A stretch of 64,000 nt of DNA, taken from NCBI GenBank assembly GCA_026874595.1, contig CM049306.1, positions 46,312,019 through 46,376,018 on the forward strand. The letters run 5' to 3'. The number at the start of each line of letters is the position of its first letter. Positions within the stretch are counted from its first letter, which is position 1. The notes under the pieces were generated by a model. The model was not told where the DNA came from. It searched no databases and saw only the letters and a list, made by a program, of their open reading frames with translations. The stretch is from Sipunculus nudus (Eukaryota; Annelida; Sipuncula; Golfingiida; Sipunculidae). The position numbers and the translations under genes were made by a program. This document shows, piece after piece, positions 1 to 13,500 of the stretch.

Positions 1-310
1 GGCCCATCTGGAATTATAGTCACAACCTTGCGAACTGACACAACATACTAAAAAAAAACACCAGTCAATCAAATGACATTCACTGCATTAATATAATTAG
101 TAAACTTTATACCTGTAAAGGCAGTATCTCTAGCAAAAGATTCTAAATCATCGTCACTTGTTCATATCCCCACAAAGTGATATCATGTTTGAATTATTTT
201 CAGTACATCTTGTTGAATAATGTTGGTTTCACATAAACCATCCTGCTGGTGTAAATTTTTGTAAATAATTATTGTCACCTCATTATTTACTTTACATTTG
301 TTTCCTTCAG

Positions 311-367
311 ATATGGACTAACACAGCCTGTGATGAGCCGTTTCACCCAGGTGGATGGACACCCAAG
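311..367 (+). CDS. Penultimate coding exon of the CG13380-like gene
   Basis: 57-nt exon of 19 codons, phase 0 on both sides, between the acceptor TTTCCTTCAG and the donor AAG|GTGAGT. It encodes a stretch ending in GGWTPK that reads directly into SFGTPRSE of the next exon. A second open frame exists in this exon (it begins YGLTQPV), but only the phase-0 frame joins the downstream cysteine-rich frame. Confidence 0.7.
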
Positions 368-3300
368 GTGAGTCTCCAGAAATTAACAATTCTGATATTT
401 AATCTTAGTATTCTTACTGTATAAAAATTTCATAAGATGTGCAGAACAAGGTCTTTTCAGGTTTTTTAAGGTACCAGTTTTAAGCTTTCAGTACCTTATT
501 GGTCTGAAATTTGGCATGTACATACATCTTGGAGAGTTTTCTCTTAGACCAGACAGGTGGCACCACCTTCCTTCAGGTTTTCATAGCATAAATAAATGCC
601 CTTTTCTCAGAAGTGATTTGCCATAATGGCCTGATTTGTGCATTTCCATAGGCATAGATCTTGGATACCTCTGTCTGTATTTCAAGACTGGTGGCGGCAT
701 CTGCAATAGTTTTTGTGTGGTGTCCATACATACATTTGTTTTAGGTGAAAATTACACATATCTGAGGAATTGTTGTGTTGGTCTGAAATTTGGCATGTAC
801 ATCCATTTTTGAGAGTTTCTCATCAACCAGATAGGTGGCGCCATCTACCTTATTTTAATAGTATAAATATGCCCTTATCTAAAAAATTATTCATCATTCA
901 TCATGGTGAAAATATTGTTTGTAAAGTTGATAGATGGGAGAAACCTTGGTCACTTGCAAGTGTCAGTAAATGCTGACCTTCTTTTCTTAAATTTGGGGGG
1001 GGGGGTTAATTGTCTGGGGAACGTCTAGATCTAAACATTTTGATTAAAAAACCTAATGAATATGTCAGCTTGGAAAAAGTGTGTAGTCTTTTAGTATGTA
1101 TAAATAAATTTGGCAACCTGGTAAGGGTGGGTGGGGGAAGGTCATCATCAATTTTTAGCTCAGCTGACTGAAAGTCTTCGTCCATCGTCTTTCCGGCCGG
1201 CCGTTTGTCAGTTAACAGGGCACAAATCATAACTGCTGGATCTGGAATCTTTTAACTTGACATCCAGGGAGGTCAATGAAAAGTCTCCTTGGAAACCTGA
1301 AATTAGGTCTCTGTTACCCATATTCTCTCAGCTGTAAGGCTCATAAGTACCCCCAAGAATAAAAACTTGATACAAAAGCCCCAGTATCTGAATAACTAAT
1401 GTCTTGATAGCCATGGTTCTTTGGATATATATTGATCATGGATTATTTCATCAGTTCCTGCAGACTGGTGGCACTATCTGCATTTTTTTTTCAATTTTTA
1501 CACATTTTTTTTCTATTTATGAGACCTTCAGATGAAGTGGTCATCTTGTCAAAAAGCCCACTGTAACCCATTCCTAAGGACTTTTCACAAAATACATGAT
1601 TTTTTTGCACTCTGGCAGTCATTTTGCTCAACATTCCTTGAATTCAGCTGAGTTTAATGGCCCATGGGCCACTAGTAGTTTAGCTTGAACTAGCTTGGAC
1701 TTGTTCATTCTGATATTCTTACAACTCAAGCAGCTAAAAAATGTTTTAAGAGTACAAAGGCCTGCTGTGTATAATTTGTAGCCTTCTTGTACTACTTGAT
1801 AAAGGGCTTCCACCCTTATGGTATGAACTGTGCCAAGGGTCTTGTATTTATCATTTATACAATATATAGGTCGACAAACTTTTGTTCCCGAGGGCCACAT
1901 AATATGTGTGAGGTTTCAACAGAAATGTACTAAATATTACAGAAGGGGATCCAGGGGGAGGGTCGAGGGTTCTGACCCCCATTCAGCCACTGAAACCATT
2001 TTTATTTTGGGTTTTTTGCAACCTAGACCCCCCCCCCCCCCTTTCCTCGACCTTGGAACCTTTTTCACGCTCTGTCATAAGTTCTATGGGGTTTGACTCT
2101 CCCAGTTCATTAATCCTGGATCCGCCCCTAATATGCCCCTGGATCTTAAATTAGTAGGGACATTCATTAAACCTGCAATTTCTGTGGTCTGGCTCTGGTA
2201 CCAGTACGGCCACCGTAACAGAACAATCATGTTATTGTTTGGTGTTTGTGAGAATGTTTGTGGTCTTTGTGAATTGTATAAGTAACCTGGCAGGCAGCAT
2301 TTGGCTTGTGGCTTGTACTTTTAACACTCCTGATTTACACACTTAGTGGGTAGACTGGATATGATCCTTTGAGGTGTCACCATTGTTGACATCAAAGAAG
2401 AACCTTATCATTAAATGAACATAGCATCAATTTGACATAATATCAGTCAAGCATTTTTCATTTTTTAAAAGAAAAAAGAAGTTTTAAGGGACATAAAATT
2501 TCACTTATTGTAATATTTAAAATATAGGTTTGTGTTAGCTTATGTAATGTTCACAACAAAAATATTGATCATGCGACTTTTGCAATAAGCTGCAGTTTCC
2601 TCCACAGGCAAATGGTACATTGCATTTTTTCTGACGATATTCCTAGCCATAAGTGCACCATTTATGTTTAATTAGAGCTGAAATGGTTTTTTCACTTTCA
2701 CTGTATTTTTATTATATTTTTATATATTATTACCCTATATAATCAGCAAGCTTCAACAGCAAAAGAATGTTTTCCCTTCATGTCTAAGTCATAGGTGTGG
2801 TGAGTACAAATCAGGCACAAATCTGCATAAATCTGCATACAGGTTCCAGGTTCTGCATACAGGTTCCAGGTTCTGCATACAGGTTCAAGGTTCTGCATAC
2901 AGGTTCCAGATTCTGGTGAACCCTCCCTGTAAACCTCAGATTAGGTCACTGTCATTTACACTATAGTATGTCATAGTGATTCAAGTGAGCATCATGGCTA
3001 ATGGGCCACAAAACACCAGACAGAAGTTAAACAAAAGATTTTGTCCAGATCATAGATAACAAAAAATTATAAACGTACCAAGAGAATGGGGACCTGTTGG
3101 GTCCTATTGGAGAGGAAGTGTGTCCCAAGACCCAATAAGGTAGCAAACTGCCAAGACCCGCAAGGTAGTGAGGCCTGGTACTCTATACAGAACCATTATT
3201 TATGGAACCTAATGGGCCATGGTGAAGGTCAATATGGCAAGGTGGAGAGTGGTGTGAAGTTGTGCAACAGACCTACGATGTAATGCTGCCGGGAATTCAA

Positions 3301-3831
3301 TTGTGTGCAAGTGGAAGGACCCAATTGATGTGCATTAGTAAGTTAGGGCATCTGACTGATGCTGATAGCAAAACTGGCCCACTTTCATGGCCCCTTTTTA
3401 TGGGTTTTCTGGGACATACAGATAGGACAGTTTAATAGATTATAGAGATAGATAGATAGAAGAGGCACATGGTGAATGAACAGAGATTCATCTCAAACTT
3501 GACAAATAATAGGCATATTGTATGCAGGACATGATAAAGAGAGCATTCACTGAATATAAAAGTATTTGATTCATTTCAGAGTTTTGGGACCCCTCGATCA
3601 GAGAGCTGCAGTTGGGAATATTCTCCACAAAAAGAAGAGGAGTCCGGATCACCGGAAAAGTGTGATTTCTGTAATCGACCACTAAAGCATATTCTCTGCC
3701 GCTCATGTGGACACATGTTCAAGGGCCGAGTTCGGGCCAAGTGTGTGAAGCATCCTGAAATAATTCACCTAATGGACTGTGATGGCTGCCCCAACTGCAG
3801 GACCTTCCAGCTTATGGAACTCCAACAGTGA
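311..3831 (+). CDS. C-terminal part of a small cysteine-rich protein (CG13380-like), two exons
   Basis: Two exons in compatible phase 0 (311-367 and 3580-3831) form the C-terminal 102 residues of a protein whose start lies left of the window. The last exon carries ordered cysteine pairs: CDFC, ILCRSCGH, AKC, then LMDCDGCPNC near the end. With the histidines in HMF and KHPEIIH this looks like a compact zinc-binding fold. I recognise the pattern (CxxC-NRPL-ILCRSCGH-RVRAKC-HPE-LMDC-CPxC) as that of small proteins often annotated uncharacterized protein CG13380-like in invertebrates; this family link is from memory and unverified. No function is known to me. The gene is convergent with msl3. Splice sites are strong: a pyrimidine-rich acceptor before 311, GTGAGT after 367, and TCATTTCAG before 3580. 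Additional exons within 368-3579 cannot be excluded. Confidence 0.75.
368..3579 (+). other. Intron of the CG13380-like gene, repeat-bearing
   Basis: No further exon was recognised. The stretch contains two copies of an element with the phrase GGTCTGAAATTTGGCATGTA (about 500 and 780), an element with a CTCAGCTGAC end near 1158, a poly-C repeat with a GGATCCGCCCC end (1945-2130) and a 20-bp tandem array (2832-2911). Confidence 0.5.
2832..2911. repeat. 20-bp tandem repeat, four copies
   Basis: Four head-to-tail copies of TCTGCATACAGGTTCCAGGT, with single-base changes in the third (CAAGG) and fourth (CCAGA) units. It is intronic in the CG13380-like gene. Confidence 0.9.
3580..3831 (+). CDS. Terminal coding exon of the CG13380-like gene
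   Basis: 84 codons including the TGA stop at 3829-3831. The first third is polar and acidic (SPQKEEESGSPEK), and the rest is the cysteine-rich module. The reading frame is open from the acceptor to the stop, and the spacing of cysteines is regular, unlike a chance ORF. Confidence 0.78.
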   Translation, partial: SFGTPRSESCSWEYSPQKEEESGSPEKCDFCNRPLKHILCRSCGHMFKGRVRAKCVKHPEIIHLMDCDGCPNCRTFQLMELQQ

Positions 3832-6075
3832 CAGAGTCAAGGAGAATGGCATCTTTTGTATCATATGGTACCATACCTGGTGCGGAAACTTGTGCTTTGT
3901 TTATTTATTTATTTAATTTTGTAGATATAGTGTTATTTTAGTTAGTTATTTATTTATTTTTGTAGCTGTGGTTAATAAGAGCTCTCAAAATTCATTTTGT
4001 TTTGGATATTACATAGTTTATTTTTATGTTTTTTTAACTAGTTATAGATAGAATAATGGCACCAATTACTCTTGCAGTCACCCTTGCTCTTTTCCAGCAC
4101 CTGTGCCTGCATGTGTCTGGCTATGAAAATTAAGAATTTATTTCCATGGTGTAAATTTTATGCATTGATGTCAAATCATACCCTGCTATGCCTAATTCAG
4201 ACAGAAATGTTTCTGGGCTAGTTTAGATATCATTAGCCCAACAAATTCCTAGTTAAAGAAGTTTCTTCTTTAAAAAATTGAAATTTGAATCATTAGCAAC
4301 TTGGCATGATATCACTCGACCCCATCAGCATGATGTCTGTTTACAGTTTCTCAGGCAATTAATCATTTTCTCATATATTGTGTGGAATTCATTACACATT
4401 TGGCACAGAGATTATTCCCTCAGTAAATTAACAGAATACTTGTTCCTAATTGAGACATTTGTAAACCGACTACTTGGAAGTCTGCATGCAAACACAGCTG
4501 CTGGGACAGACTAGGCTTATAAGGTAAACATCCATCTGTCATGCTATTTTCATTGTATAAATCTTTTTTTTTCATTTAACCACTGCCCTCATATGTAGGC
4601 TTTACTGCATATTGCCACCAGAGAATTGGCACAGGACCAAAAGAGCTGGGTATTGTGGGTGGGACCAAGTGTGAAACCCAAAATTATCCACTCTCATTAG
4701 CTGTGACACTCTTGGGCTTGTGTCAACTCCCTGATTAGAGCACTGTGCTATGGAAGGCAGTGGTTAAGTGGATGGTTTCTAGAATGAATGTAGCATGACC
4801 ACTGAGTACCTGGATCCTGATAATCACGTTTGTTACATTTACAGCTGTTGTAAATAATTTTATGGGACAGTAGTAAATAATGATGTGTGTAAAATATACC
4901 CTCATCCCACCCAGTGATATACTGACTTGTTACAAGAGATAACAGATATCTGATCAATATATTAAACATGATTCTCACATGAACCGCTGATACCTGCATG
5001 TTAGGTTTATTTTGTTCTTTAAGCTCAGAAAGCAAATGTTGTCCCCTACAATTGTCAGGGAACCTTAGGGAGAATAAAGTCTCATTTTCAGAGTATGTGG
5101 TAACAGATATCCGAGTATTTTTTCAGTCCCCAGATTCCTGACCATAGTGGATTGCATCTAGAAACTATACAGATATATTTTTTAGTAATTACAAATGGTT
5201 ACTCCATCTAGGTGAGAAAAGACTGCACATGTCTCATTTTCTGAGTTTGGTGGTAATTACCAGCAAACAATCATTACTTATGTAAATACACCAAGACTTT
5301 GCAGATCAGCACCTGTTCTCAGTTTAATGGCATTTACTAGTATGTTGGGAAGACTGACATGTTTTCAACATAATACAGTTAGAATGCAGTAAAACTGAAA
5401 AATTTGGTCAGCTAAGCAATTTTCAAAATTTAAATCTTCATTTTCATCACATACAGTGCAGTAAATCTATTATACAAACAACTTATTGATACAGATCATT
5501 AAAGTATTTATTATTCAAATTAAAAATGTTGGTGAAAATATAAAGTTGGTGAGATCTTAATTAAAATAGTCTGATGTGATATTAAAGAGAAAGTATTTTT
5601 GATTTGCTAGCTTATATGATAGCTTAAACAAATTATCTGTAGCATATATGGAACAGATAATGCATAGGTTCTGAGAAGTACTTTTTTCTGGAAAATGTTT
5701 TGGTATTTTCAAGTTTTTGAGCCGTAATATTATAGTGTAACAATGTAAACAACCACAACCTTTGATTACAGTGTGCTGTAATAACATGTATAATGATAGA
5801 TGTGGTTACAAGGGTATCTGTACTAAAATCTTCAGTGGGTTTGTGAAATTTGTTAACCATGTATAGTAATTTGAGGTCATTGAGAGTGATATTTTTCTAT
5901 TTTTTTAACCTTATTTGTTACTTAATTCATAATAAAAAAGATAAAACTGTTGGTCTTTGCCATCTGAAACAAAATTGTTTATTCCTTGTTACTGCCCAAA
6001 TTCTCTCTCTGTAATTGTTACTTCACTTGTGCCAGGCTCACACTATGTCATGAAATAAAAATCCCTTATTTTGCA
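3832..6075 (+). other. 3' UTR and downstream region of the CG13380-like gene
   Basis: No open frame of interest. AATAAA signals on the plus strand lie at 5073-5078, 5931-5936 and 6054-6059, so a transcript could end near 5.1 kb or 6.0 kb. The msl3 3' end arrives from the other side near 6.7 kb. The true cleavage site cannot be fixed from sequence alone. Confidence 0.4.
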
Positions 6076-6714
6076 TGGAGATTTCCCTGAATCTGTATTG
6101 CACATAATTTGAAAAGGGAAACTAGCCAAATTCTCAATTGATATGCCGTTGAGACAGGAGACTGTTTTGGGGTAATCAATTTCCTAACCTTTAATGAATT
6201 TCCAGTATTTTATTGCCATTCCTTGACCTTCCTAGCTGGGTGTTCCCGACCCCGAATTCCAGGATAGTTCAGAATTTAACATTAGATGTGTACACTACAG
6301 TAAAATCAAAATGTACCTTTATGGACTATGGGCATAATTACTTGATTCTTGCGAAATTTTGTAGCAATAAAAAAGTAAATATCCTTATGCAAGTCCTTGG
6401 GGTTCATGTATATTTAACATGCTTTTCAGTATTTGCAATACTGAATCAATTTTTTTGTGATAGTCACCGTATTTGATCAGACTCGTTCCACTCACTAGCT
6501 GCTTGCAAGGGTTGCCCTCGCCATGCGTGAGAGAGCTGGGTATTGCAGGTTTTCATCAGATTTATCCTTGTAGGCCAGTAACACTGTGCTGTCATTGGTT
6601 AATACATTCTTGGCCTGTTCCTTGAACAAAAGCAGCAAGCAGTAGCTAAGTGGAATGAGTCAAAACCAATGTAATATGAACACTAAGGAGTATGTACACA
6701 AGTTTCAAAACAAA

Positions 6715-7427
6715 ATTGCTTACTTTATAAAACACTTTTATTCATGAAATGATCAAAGTACAATGAAAGATCACACAATAACAACAGCACTGTATCATGG
6801 ATGTATGTGTTTATGGTGATCACATGCTACACAGTAGCTCTTAAATCTTACTTTTATGGACATGTAATATTTACAGGTCATACTGCTCAACAAAACCTTT
6901 TTTGTTTATATAACAAAGTATTTTTTTACATAGCTGCCAAAATGATTTAATCTCCTAAATGAAATCAGCATGTCTTGTGCCTTCCAGTTATACTCACTTC
7001 TAATTTGGCAATCATATGTAATATTTTCCTTTAACTTGTTTTATGTGTGGTGGTATATTCAAGACAAATTTTAAATGGTCCATAATTGAATAGAAGTCAA
7101 AATACTTAGGTACAAACATGTTTGATGGGAATCTTTTCATCACTGGTTCCAAATGGTCTCATTTTGTTATAGTCATTTTGAAAAAAATACATTTTTCTTG
7201 CTACATTTATTGTTCTGACAGCTGGAAAAATACCAGGATTCATTTTAATTAAATTATGTTTGATTATAATTTAAAATAATTTTAATCTTCTTCAGTACGC
7301 CTTCTCTGACTTGCCTGCTTGACATATTATTTTAAACAGTCACCAAATTAGAATAAATATATTTTGATGATAAGATGATGATAATTCGGTCATGGCAGTG
7401 ATGTTTGGTGTCCTAGCTGCTAGCACA
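6715..7427 (-). other. Probable msl3 3' UTR
   Basis: Downstream of the msl3 stop there is no coding signal. AATAAA on the minus strand occurs at 7211-7206 and 6742-6737, so cleavage near 7.19 kb or 6.72 kb is likely. The end faces the 3' end of the plus-strand gene. Confidence 0.45.
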
Positions 7428-7515
7428 TCAGGATGGCTTTGAACCCTTCACTGGGCTCCTGTTGTCGACATACATGTGATCAGTAAACAGCTCTTCTTCT
7501 CTCTCACACAGGTAC
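7428..7515 (-). CDS. msl3: msl3 exon 11 (terminal exon with stop)
   Basis: 88 nt. After the split Arg codon it reads [20 protein letters not shown] and ends at TGA (7430-7428). It corresponds to human [20 protein letters not shown]. Acceptor CTTATGTAG. Confidence 0.9.
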
Positions 7516-10500
7516 CTACATAAGAGATAAGCATAATTATAAGATAATCAGTTATAATAAAATCGATATAACCTCATTTTAACATCTATCAGACTCCTAT
7601 GGCCCAAAAATATTCTAAAACTAGAATACAGGCAGGCGACAAGTGACTATGTATATCTGCCGAGGTATATAGGTAATGTAAGGCACTGAATGTTCATGAC
7701 ATGACTCCAGATTTGTGGCACCAGTGATACCAATTAAAATCCTCATATATGTGCAATTGTCACCAAAAACAGATCTACTGATGGATACACCATGCAAAAT
7801 TTCAGGCCGAGACACCAACCCTCTGCTGAGTGTGCATCAATGTATTCTATAAAACCAGAACAGAAGGTTTCCCCACCTGTCTGGTCTACATGAAAACTCT
7901 ACAAGATGGATGAACATGCCAAATTTCAGATCAATAAATTTAACCACTCCTGAGATGTGAGCAATTTTCACCCAAAGCTAATGCATGGATGAATGCCACG
8001 CAAGAACAGTTGCAGATAGCGCCACCAGCCTTAATTACAAGATGGAGGTATCCAAGATCTATGGACATGTGCAATTTCAGCCCTTTACAACAAACCCCTC
8101 CTGAGAATGGCGTATTAATTCTTTCTACAAAAATGGGAAGGTAGGTGGGGCAACCTATCTGGTCTTTAAGATTTCCCTCTAAGATAGATGGACATGCCAA
8201 ATTAAGACCAATACATTGAACCACTCCTGAGATATAAGCAATTTTCACCCAAAGCAAACGTACAGATGGATGCCACGCGAAAAACCGTTGCAAATGGCGC
8301 CACCAGTCTTGAATTCAAGATGGAGGTATCCATGATCTATGGACATGCACAATTTCAGCCCAATACACTGACCAAATCACTCAGACTAATGGATGGCAAA
8401 TGCATTGATGGACACAATTCAAGATCTATGGACATGCAAAATTTCAGCTCAATACATTGGACCACTCTTGAGATATGGGCTGTTTTCACAAAGACACCAA
8501 GAATCATATTGCACATAAAGGATTGCAGGTGGGGCCACCTGTCTTTGTTGGGCACAATTACATAAGTGAGCAAATAACTATGCCAGGTTTAGGAAAGATT
8601 GGTCCAAGGGTCTCAGAAGAGTTCTCTTGAAATGAACGCAGTGGTGGAACCCAGTCAAAAACATAGTATCTGCAAAACTTTGCTTTCCAGTATAGCCAGG
8701 ATGTCATAAAAACTTTAATAAAAGACAGAGTTTATTTCACCAATTCCTTTCAAATTTCCAAATTTAGAAGATGAAATCCTTGCTTGTGTATCATCTAAAA
8801 ATTAAATCAACAATGCTTATAGGTAAAAAAGTGCCATGGCCAAAATTGGGCAAAATTTAAGGTACTGATTTATATTTATGCTAATATCATACAAAATTAA
8901 CAAAATTCAGATATACTATTCAGTAAACAAATCTTTATTAAAAAAGTTTATATCCCTGGAAAAAAATTTTCTAGTTTTCATTTCTCATGTTAAGTGAGTA
9001 AACATCTTTCCTGATTTTTACAAGTGCATTATGTTCCGGCCCATAACTTCAGAAATTACACAATACTGACCAAATTTCTGGTATGAATATAGAAAATATA
9101 TAAAGGTGTCTATTACATATAATCAAAAACAGATCTGTGGTTTTGATATGAGGCATTCTTGAAGTGAGACAATGGATTTTTAATGGAAAATTTAGGTTCT
9201 CCTTAATAACTCGAAGGAACAAAGTCATAGAGACCCAATTTTTGGTACAGTAGGAGATTTTCGGGACATCTAACTGTATGCAAAATTTTGGATTCATAGG
9301 TAAAATGGTTTCAAAACATGCCCTGTTAACAGTCGGCGGGACGGACTGACAGATGATGGACAAGAACCATGGTAAGGACCATGACTATAGCTCAGATGGG
9401 CTAAAAAGGGGTTTGCCAAGTTTGGGGGAAATTTGGGTATCACGGAAACCACACTTTCCTAGTTATACATATATCAGGGGACTATGTGTGCCTCTAGGCC
9501 CTTGCAGATACGGATTTTATCTCTTCAAGATTACCCAAGTATTTCAAAGTGCAAAAACTATATGTAGTTGTTAACTGATGTAGTGTTAATCATAATGAAA
9601 TAGATACAATACCTGAGCAACATGTCCACATGTTTCCCAACAGCTTTCATTTTGCAATCAGGTATGGCCATTTTTCCTAGTAAATTTGGCAGCTGAACTG
9701 GAAATATATGAAAAAGTAAATGGAAATTATGTAACATTTGTTATAAAAAGATGACCAAATTATCACATTGAGTAAGGCAAAAAAATAAAAGGTACGGTTC
9801 TCAGGCACTGCCCATGTCAATGTTAACCCCCCCCCCCCCCCCACCTCCCTGCACCAAAAATTATTTTGATTTTCATCTTTTTAGGGGATAATACAATTCT
9901 GATATCATTACCTGTGATATATAGTGGTATTAACTGTATAAAAAAAAATTTGTTATTTTTAGGCTTTTCCCTGATCATGATCATATGAAACATACTACAA
10001 AAGGTAAAAAAATAATATATAGCCCGCCCTGATTTCTGAAAAAAAAAGTGCCTGAGAACCATACTTTTTTTTGGCCTAATAAATAAGTTGTATACAATAC
10101 AAGGTTCTACATGTTTAACAATCCTTGACTGCTTCTGCAAAGGAGGATATGCATTCATTCCCATTCGTTTGTTTGTCCACTACATAACTCATCCAGTCAT
10201 GAATGGAATCTCATAAATATTTTAGGTCATTTCGGGATTGAGACAAGGAAGAAGCAATTTGATTTTTGTGTGGACCCAGTACATGATCCAGATTAATTGA
10301 CATCAAGGAATATTCACAAATGTACAGTCACTTATGCACAAACAAACCTTCGAATATGGGCTGAATAAGTGAATGCAAACACATGATGGAGGCTTGTATT
10401 TCAGATTTCCAATGTTTATGTATTTCCTGAAGAGAAATATTCTAAAGGGAGGAGCAAGGCATATTTAAACCTCTATTTTTGACTTTTTGAAACTGAAGAA

Positions 10501-13500
10501 TGAAGAAAATAGGGAGGATTGGATAGGTAAAAGGGTGCTGAAGCAGGCTGTGAATTGCCTAATTGGAAAATCTTGAAAATAAACAAGAAATTTGATGATT
10601 TGGTTTTACCCCGTCTATCAAGGAAGTAGCTACAAAAAATTTGTAGGAACTCATATTAATTCTCTGACTTATTTGACAGCTGACATGATGCAGATGAAGC
10701 AATCTTAATCTGTGCTCATTAAGTAAGATAGTAGATCTGGCAGTCTGTGGTTAACAATTCAATATAACCAAATCAGAAGAGTCCAGGTTCATATGTCATT
10801 GTTCACAAATAAGGTGAGATATATAGGCTTCTAGCAGTCAGGGGTTAACAATCAAAGGAATATTCACTAATATTCACAAACAAGACTATGGGTTCTGAGG
10901 TCACAAAATCTACAGCAATTTTGCAAATTAAACACTGGGATCACAAAATAAGAAGGATACTGCTCATATTCATTATGCACAAGGCAGACAGTTTTTGGTC
11001 TGTTGTTCATTTTTGTTTTCTATGAATTATGGAAAAATTAAGTTCAGAATTTGGATACAGGTGAGAAAAAGAATGAAAAAGCAGTAGTCATAATGAACTA
11101 TACCAAAAAGTCTCAAGAGGTGTTGTATTCCATAGAGTGTGCACGGAAGAGGCGGGGATTGTAAATACTCGCTCTCAGGGACGAGCCTCCAGTTCAGAAC
11201 ATTCTGAAGTTCAGCCTCACTGTCAGCACTTATGCTGCGTGGCCCTGTGCTGCCCTCTTGTGGAGCCGCTATTGTCCCCCCACAAATAGAACCCTGATCT
11301 GATGATTTATCTGCTGTTTCATTGGACACTGGTAATGATATTCCACTTGTTCCGCTGGCGTGTCTTGTTCGTGAGCGTAAACTTTCCCGGCGAGATGGGG
11401 TGTCACTGAGATTAGGTGTATGAGATTTCTTATTGTCTGTGCTTGGTGTTTCAGGTTGTAATTTAGTCTTTTTGGACTCCTCTGCTAGAGAGTGTCTAGT
11501 TACTCTCCTAGAAGTTTCTTGCTGATCCGGAGGGTCTGGCTTGTCCTGGACTGATGGAGATAGTTTTAACTGTTTCTTTGCAGGTTCTTCGACTGCATGC
11601 AATGCCCCCTGGTGCCGGCTTGCAGAACGTAATCTTGGAGACCGTGGAATGTCAGCATCTTCAATGGTTCTGCAATAAATTATGTTCACCACTGAACTGA
11701 AGAACAGAAAACTAGAAAACTACATATATACTTCTGTCAACATTATGACCAGCATCCTGACCAATCTTTTATGTGCTATGTAAGCGCAGGAATTATATGA
11801 AACAAAGCTGACAGAAATTGGGTGTTACTCTTCACTAACTCAAAGATATCATCACATGAAAGTTCTGTCTTCCAGAAAAAGGGGGTCCTAACATACCACA
11901 AAATTAATATAAACTTTAATTGTACTGTACAACTAGTTATAATTTATAAAGCTAAGCACTCTCAATTGCTCAGATGGTGGTTTTCGGTAGTCAAAAAGGG
12001 TGGAGGAAACTGAAGAACGCAGAGAAAACATTTTTACCAACCTTGTACAGGCAACTACAACCAACTCTCATAACACTGGGAATCCAACCCAGGTCACCAG
12101 CAGAGAGGGCTGAGTGTTATACCACTCAATTTTCCGGGCTCAACATAATTTCATCAAAGTTCTTTAATAATTTTTTAGTAAAGATGCTCACAGACAAATA
12201 AACCAACATCAACAAAATTATAATACCTCCTGGTAGATGTAATATCAGATTGCACAATGACAGAGAATGCCTATATGGGCATACAAATATAACATTTCAA
12301 CAAGATTAACTGAGAGAGTTCTTGGCTAAAAACTTTTCAAACTCAAATGTTTCAGTACTTTATTCATCTGGACACCAAATATTGGGACCATCAGCAGTTC
12401 CTTAAAGGACCACAGGTGAACAAACTGTTAGAAAACACATCTTGATTTACTTCTATTCTAAATTTTAACGAAGTCTTCCCAGACCTAAGCCAAAAATATT
12501 AACATAATTTTGATGAAATCCACCTATAATCCACCCCATAATTACAACCACCTTGGGGACTAATAAGTAGTTGAAATTCCGGGATGGTCATATTTTTTTA
12601 AAATTCTAAGTTACCTGGATCATATATATTTGGAACCAAGAAAAGTGGTCATAATTGTAGGGTGGTTGCAATTGTAGGGTGGTCACAAGGCAGGGTTCCA
12701 TTGTATAAATGTGAGGATTCATGTACAAAGGTAATTAGAAAACAGAGAGACAAACAGAAAGTCCTACATGCATGATTATATAATGTGCATCCAATTTCAC
12801 TGGTTAAGTTTACCAATAACATGGTGCTTTATGTGCCTGAAGGCCTCATATAAATCTTTGTAAGCTTACTTACAGATTTTGTTTGATTGTAGTGGCCGGT
12901 GCTGTTCCTGTACAATGCTGTGTGAACTGGCCCTGTTCAGAATTGTACAGTAAAATGGTGGGCAGAGCAAAGTCAAACATCACTCGTAATCCATCCATCA
13001 CCTCTTTACATAATTCAATGCTGTAAAAAAAAAAAAAAAAAAATAAGCTGTACAGAAGCAATGATTTCTCATTTTATTAAATGGTAGATTTTAGAAGTTG
13101 GGGTATAAGTAAAGGCATTTCCCAATTCTGACAAAAGACAGTCAAGGTACCATGTCCTCTCATATCTAGAACTGCACTGAAAATTTAGATCAGGATACAA
13201 ATATTTTTCAGCATTGTTTGACACTGCATTACAGCCTACAGATACACTTTCACTTAACATAAACCAGACGGATACATTTGTGTACTTTCTATCAACACCT
13301 ACTGTGTGCAATAAAGATCCTGTTATAACTCAATATATTGGTAAATCTCTTTGCATGCTTACTGAATTGTTGAACACATACAAGCACATCTCTTACTGCT
13401 CATGTTAACTAAGATGGAGGTACCACAGAGATAGGATTTCATTCTCTTGTGTTAATTCCTCCTTTGTACAGTGGAGCGCCGTTCATCCGAACACCGTTTA

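Noticed and set aside
3488-3706. Minus-strand ORF of 72 codons over the CG13380-like exon
   Set aside because: It overlaps a well-supported exon on the other strand and has no recognisable motif.
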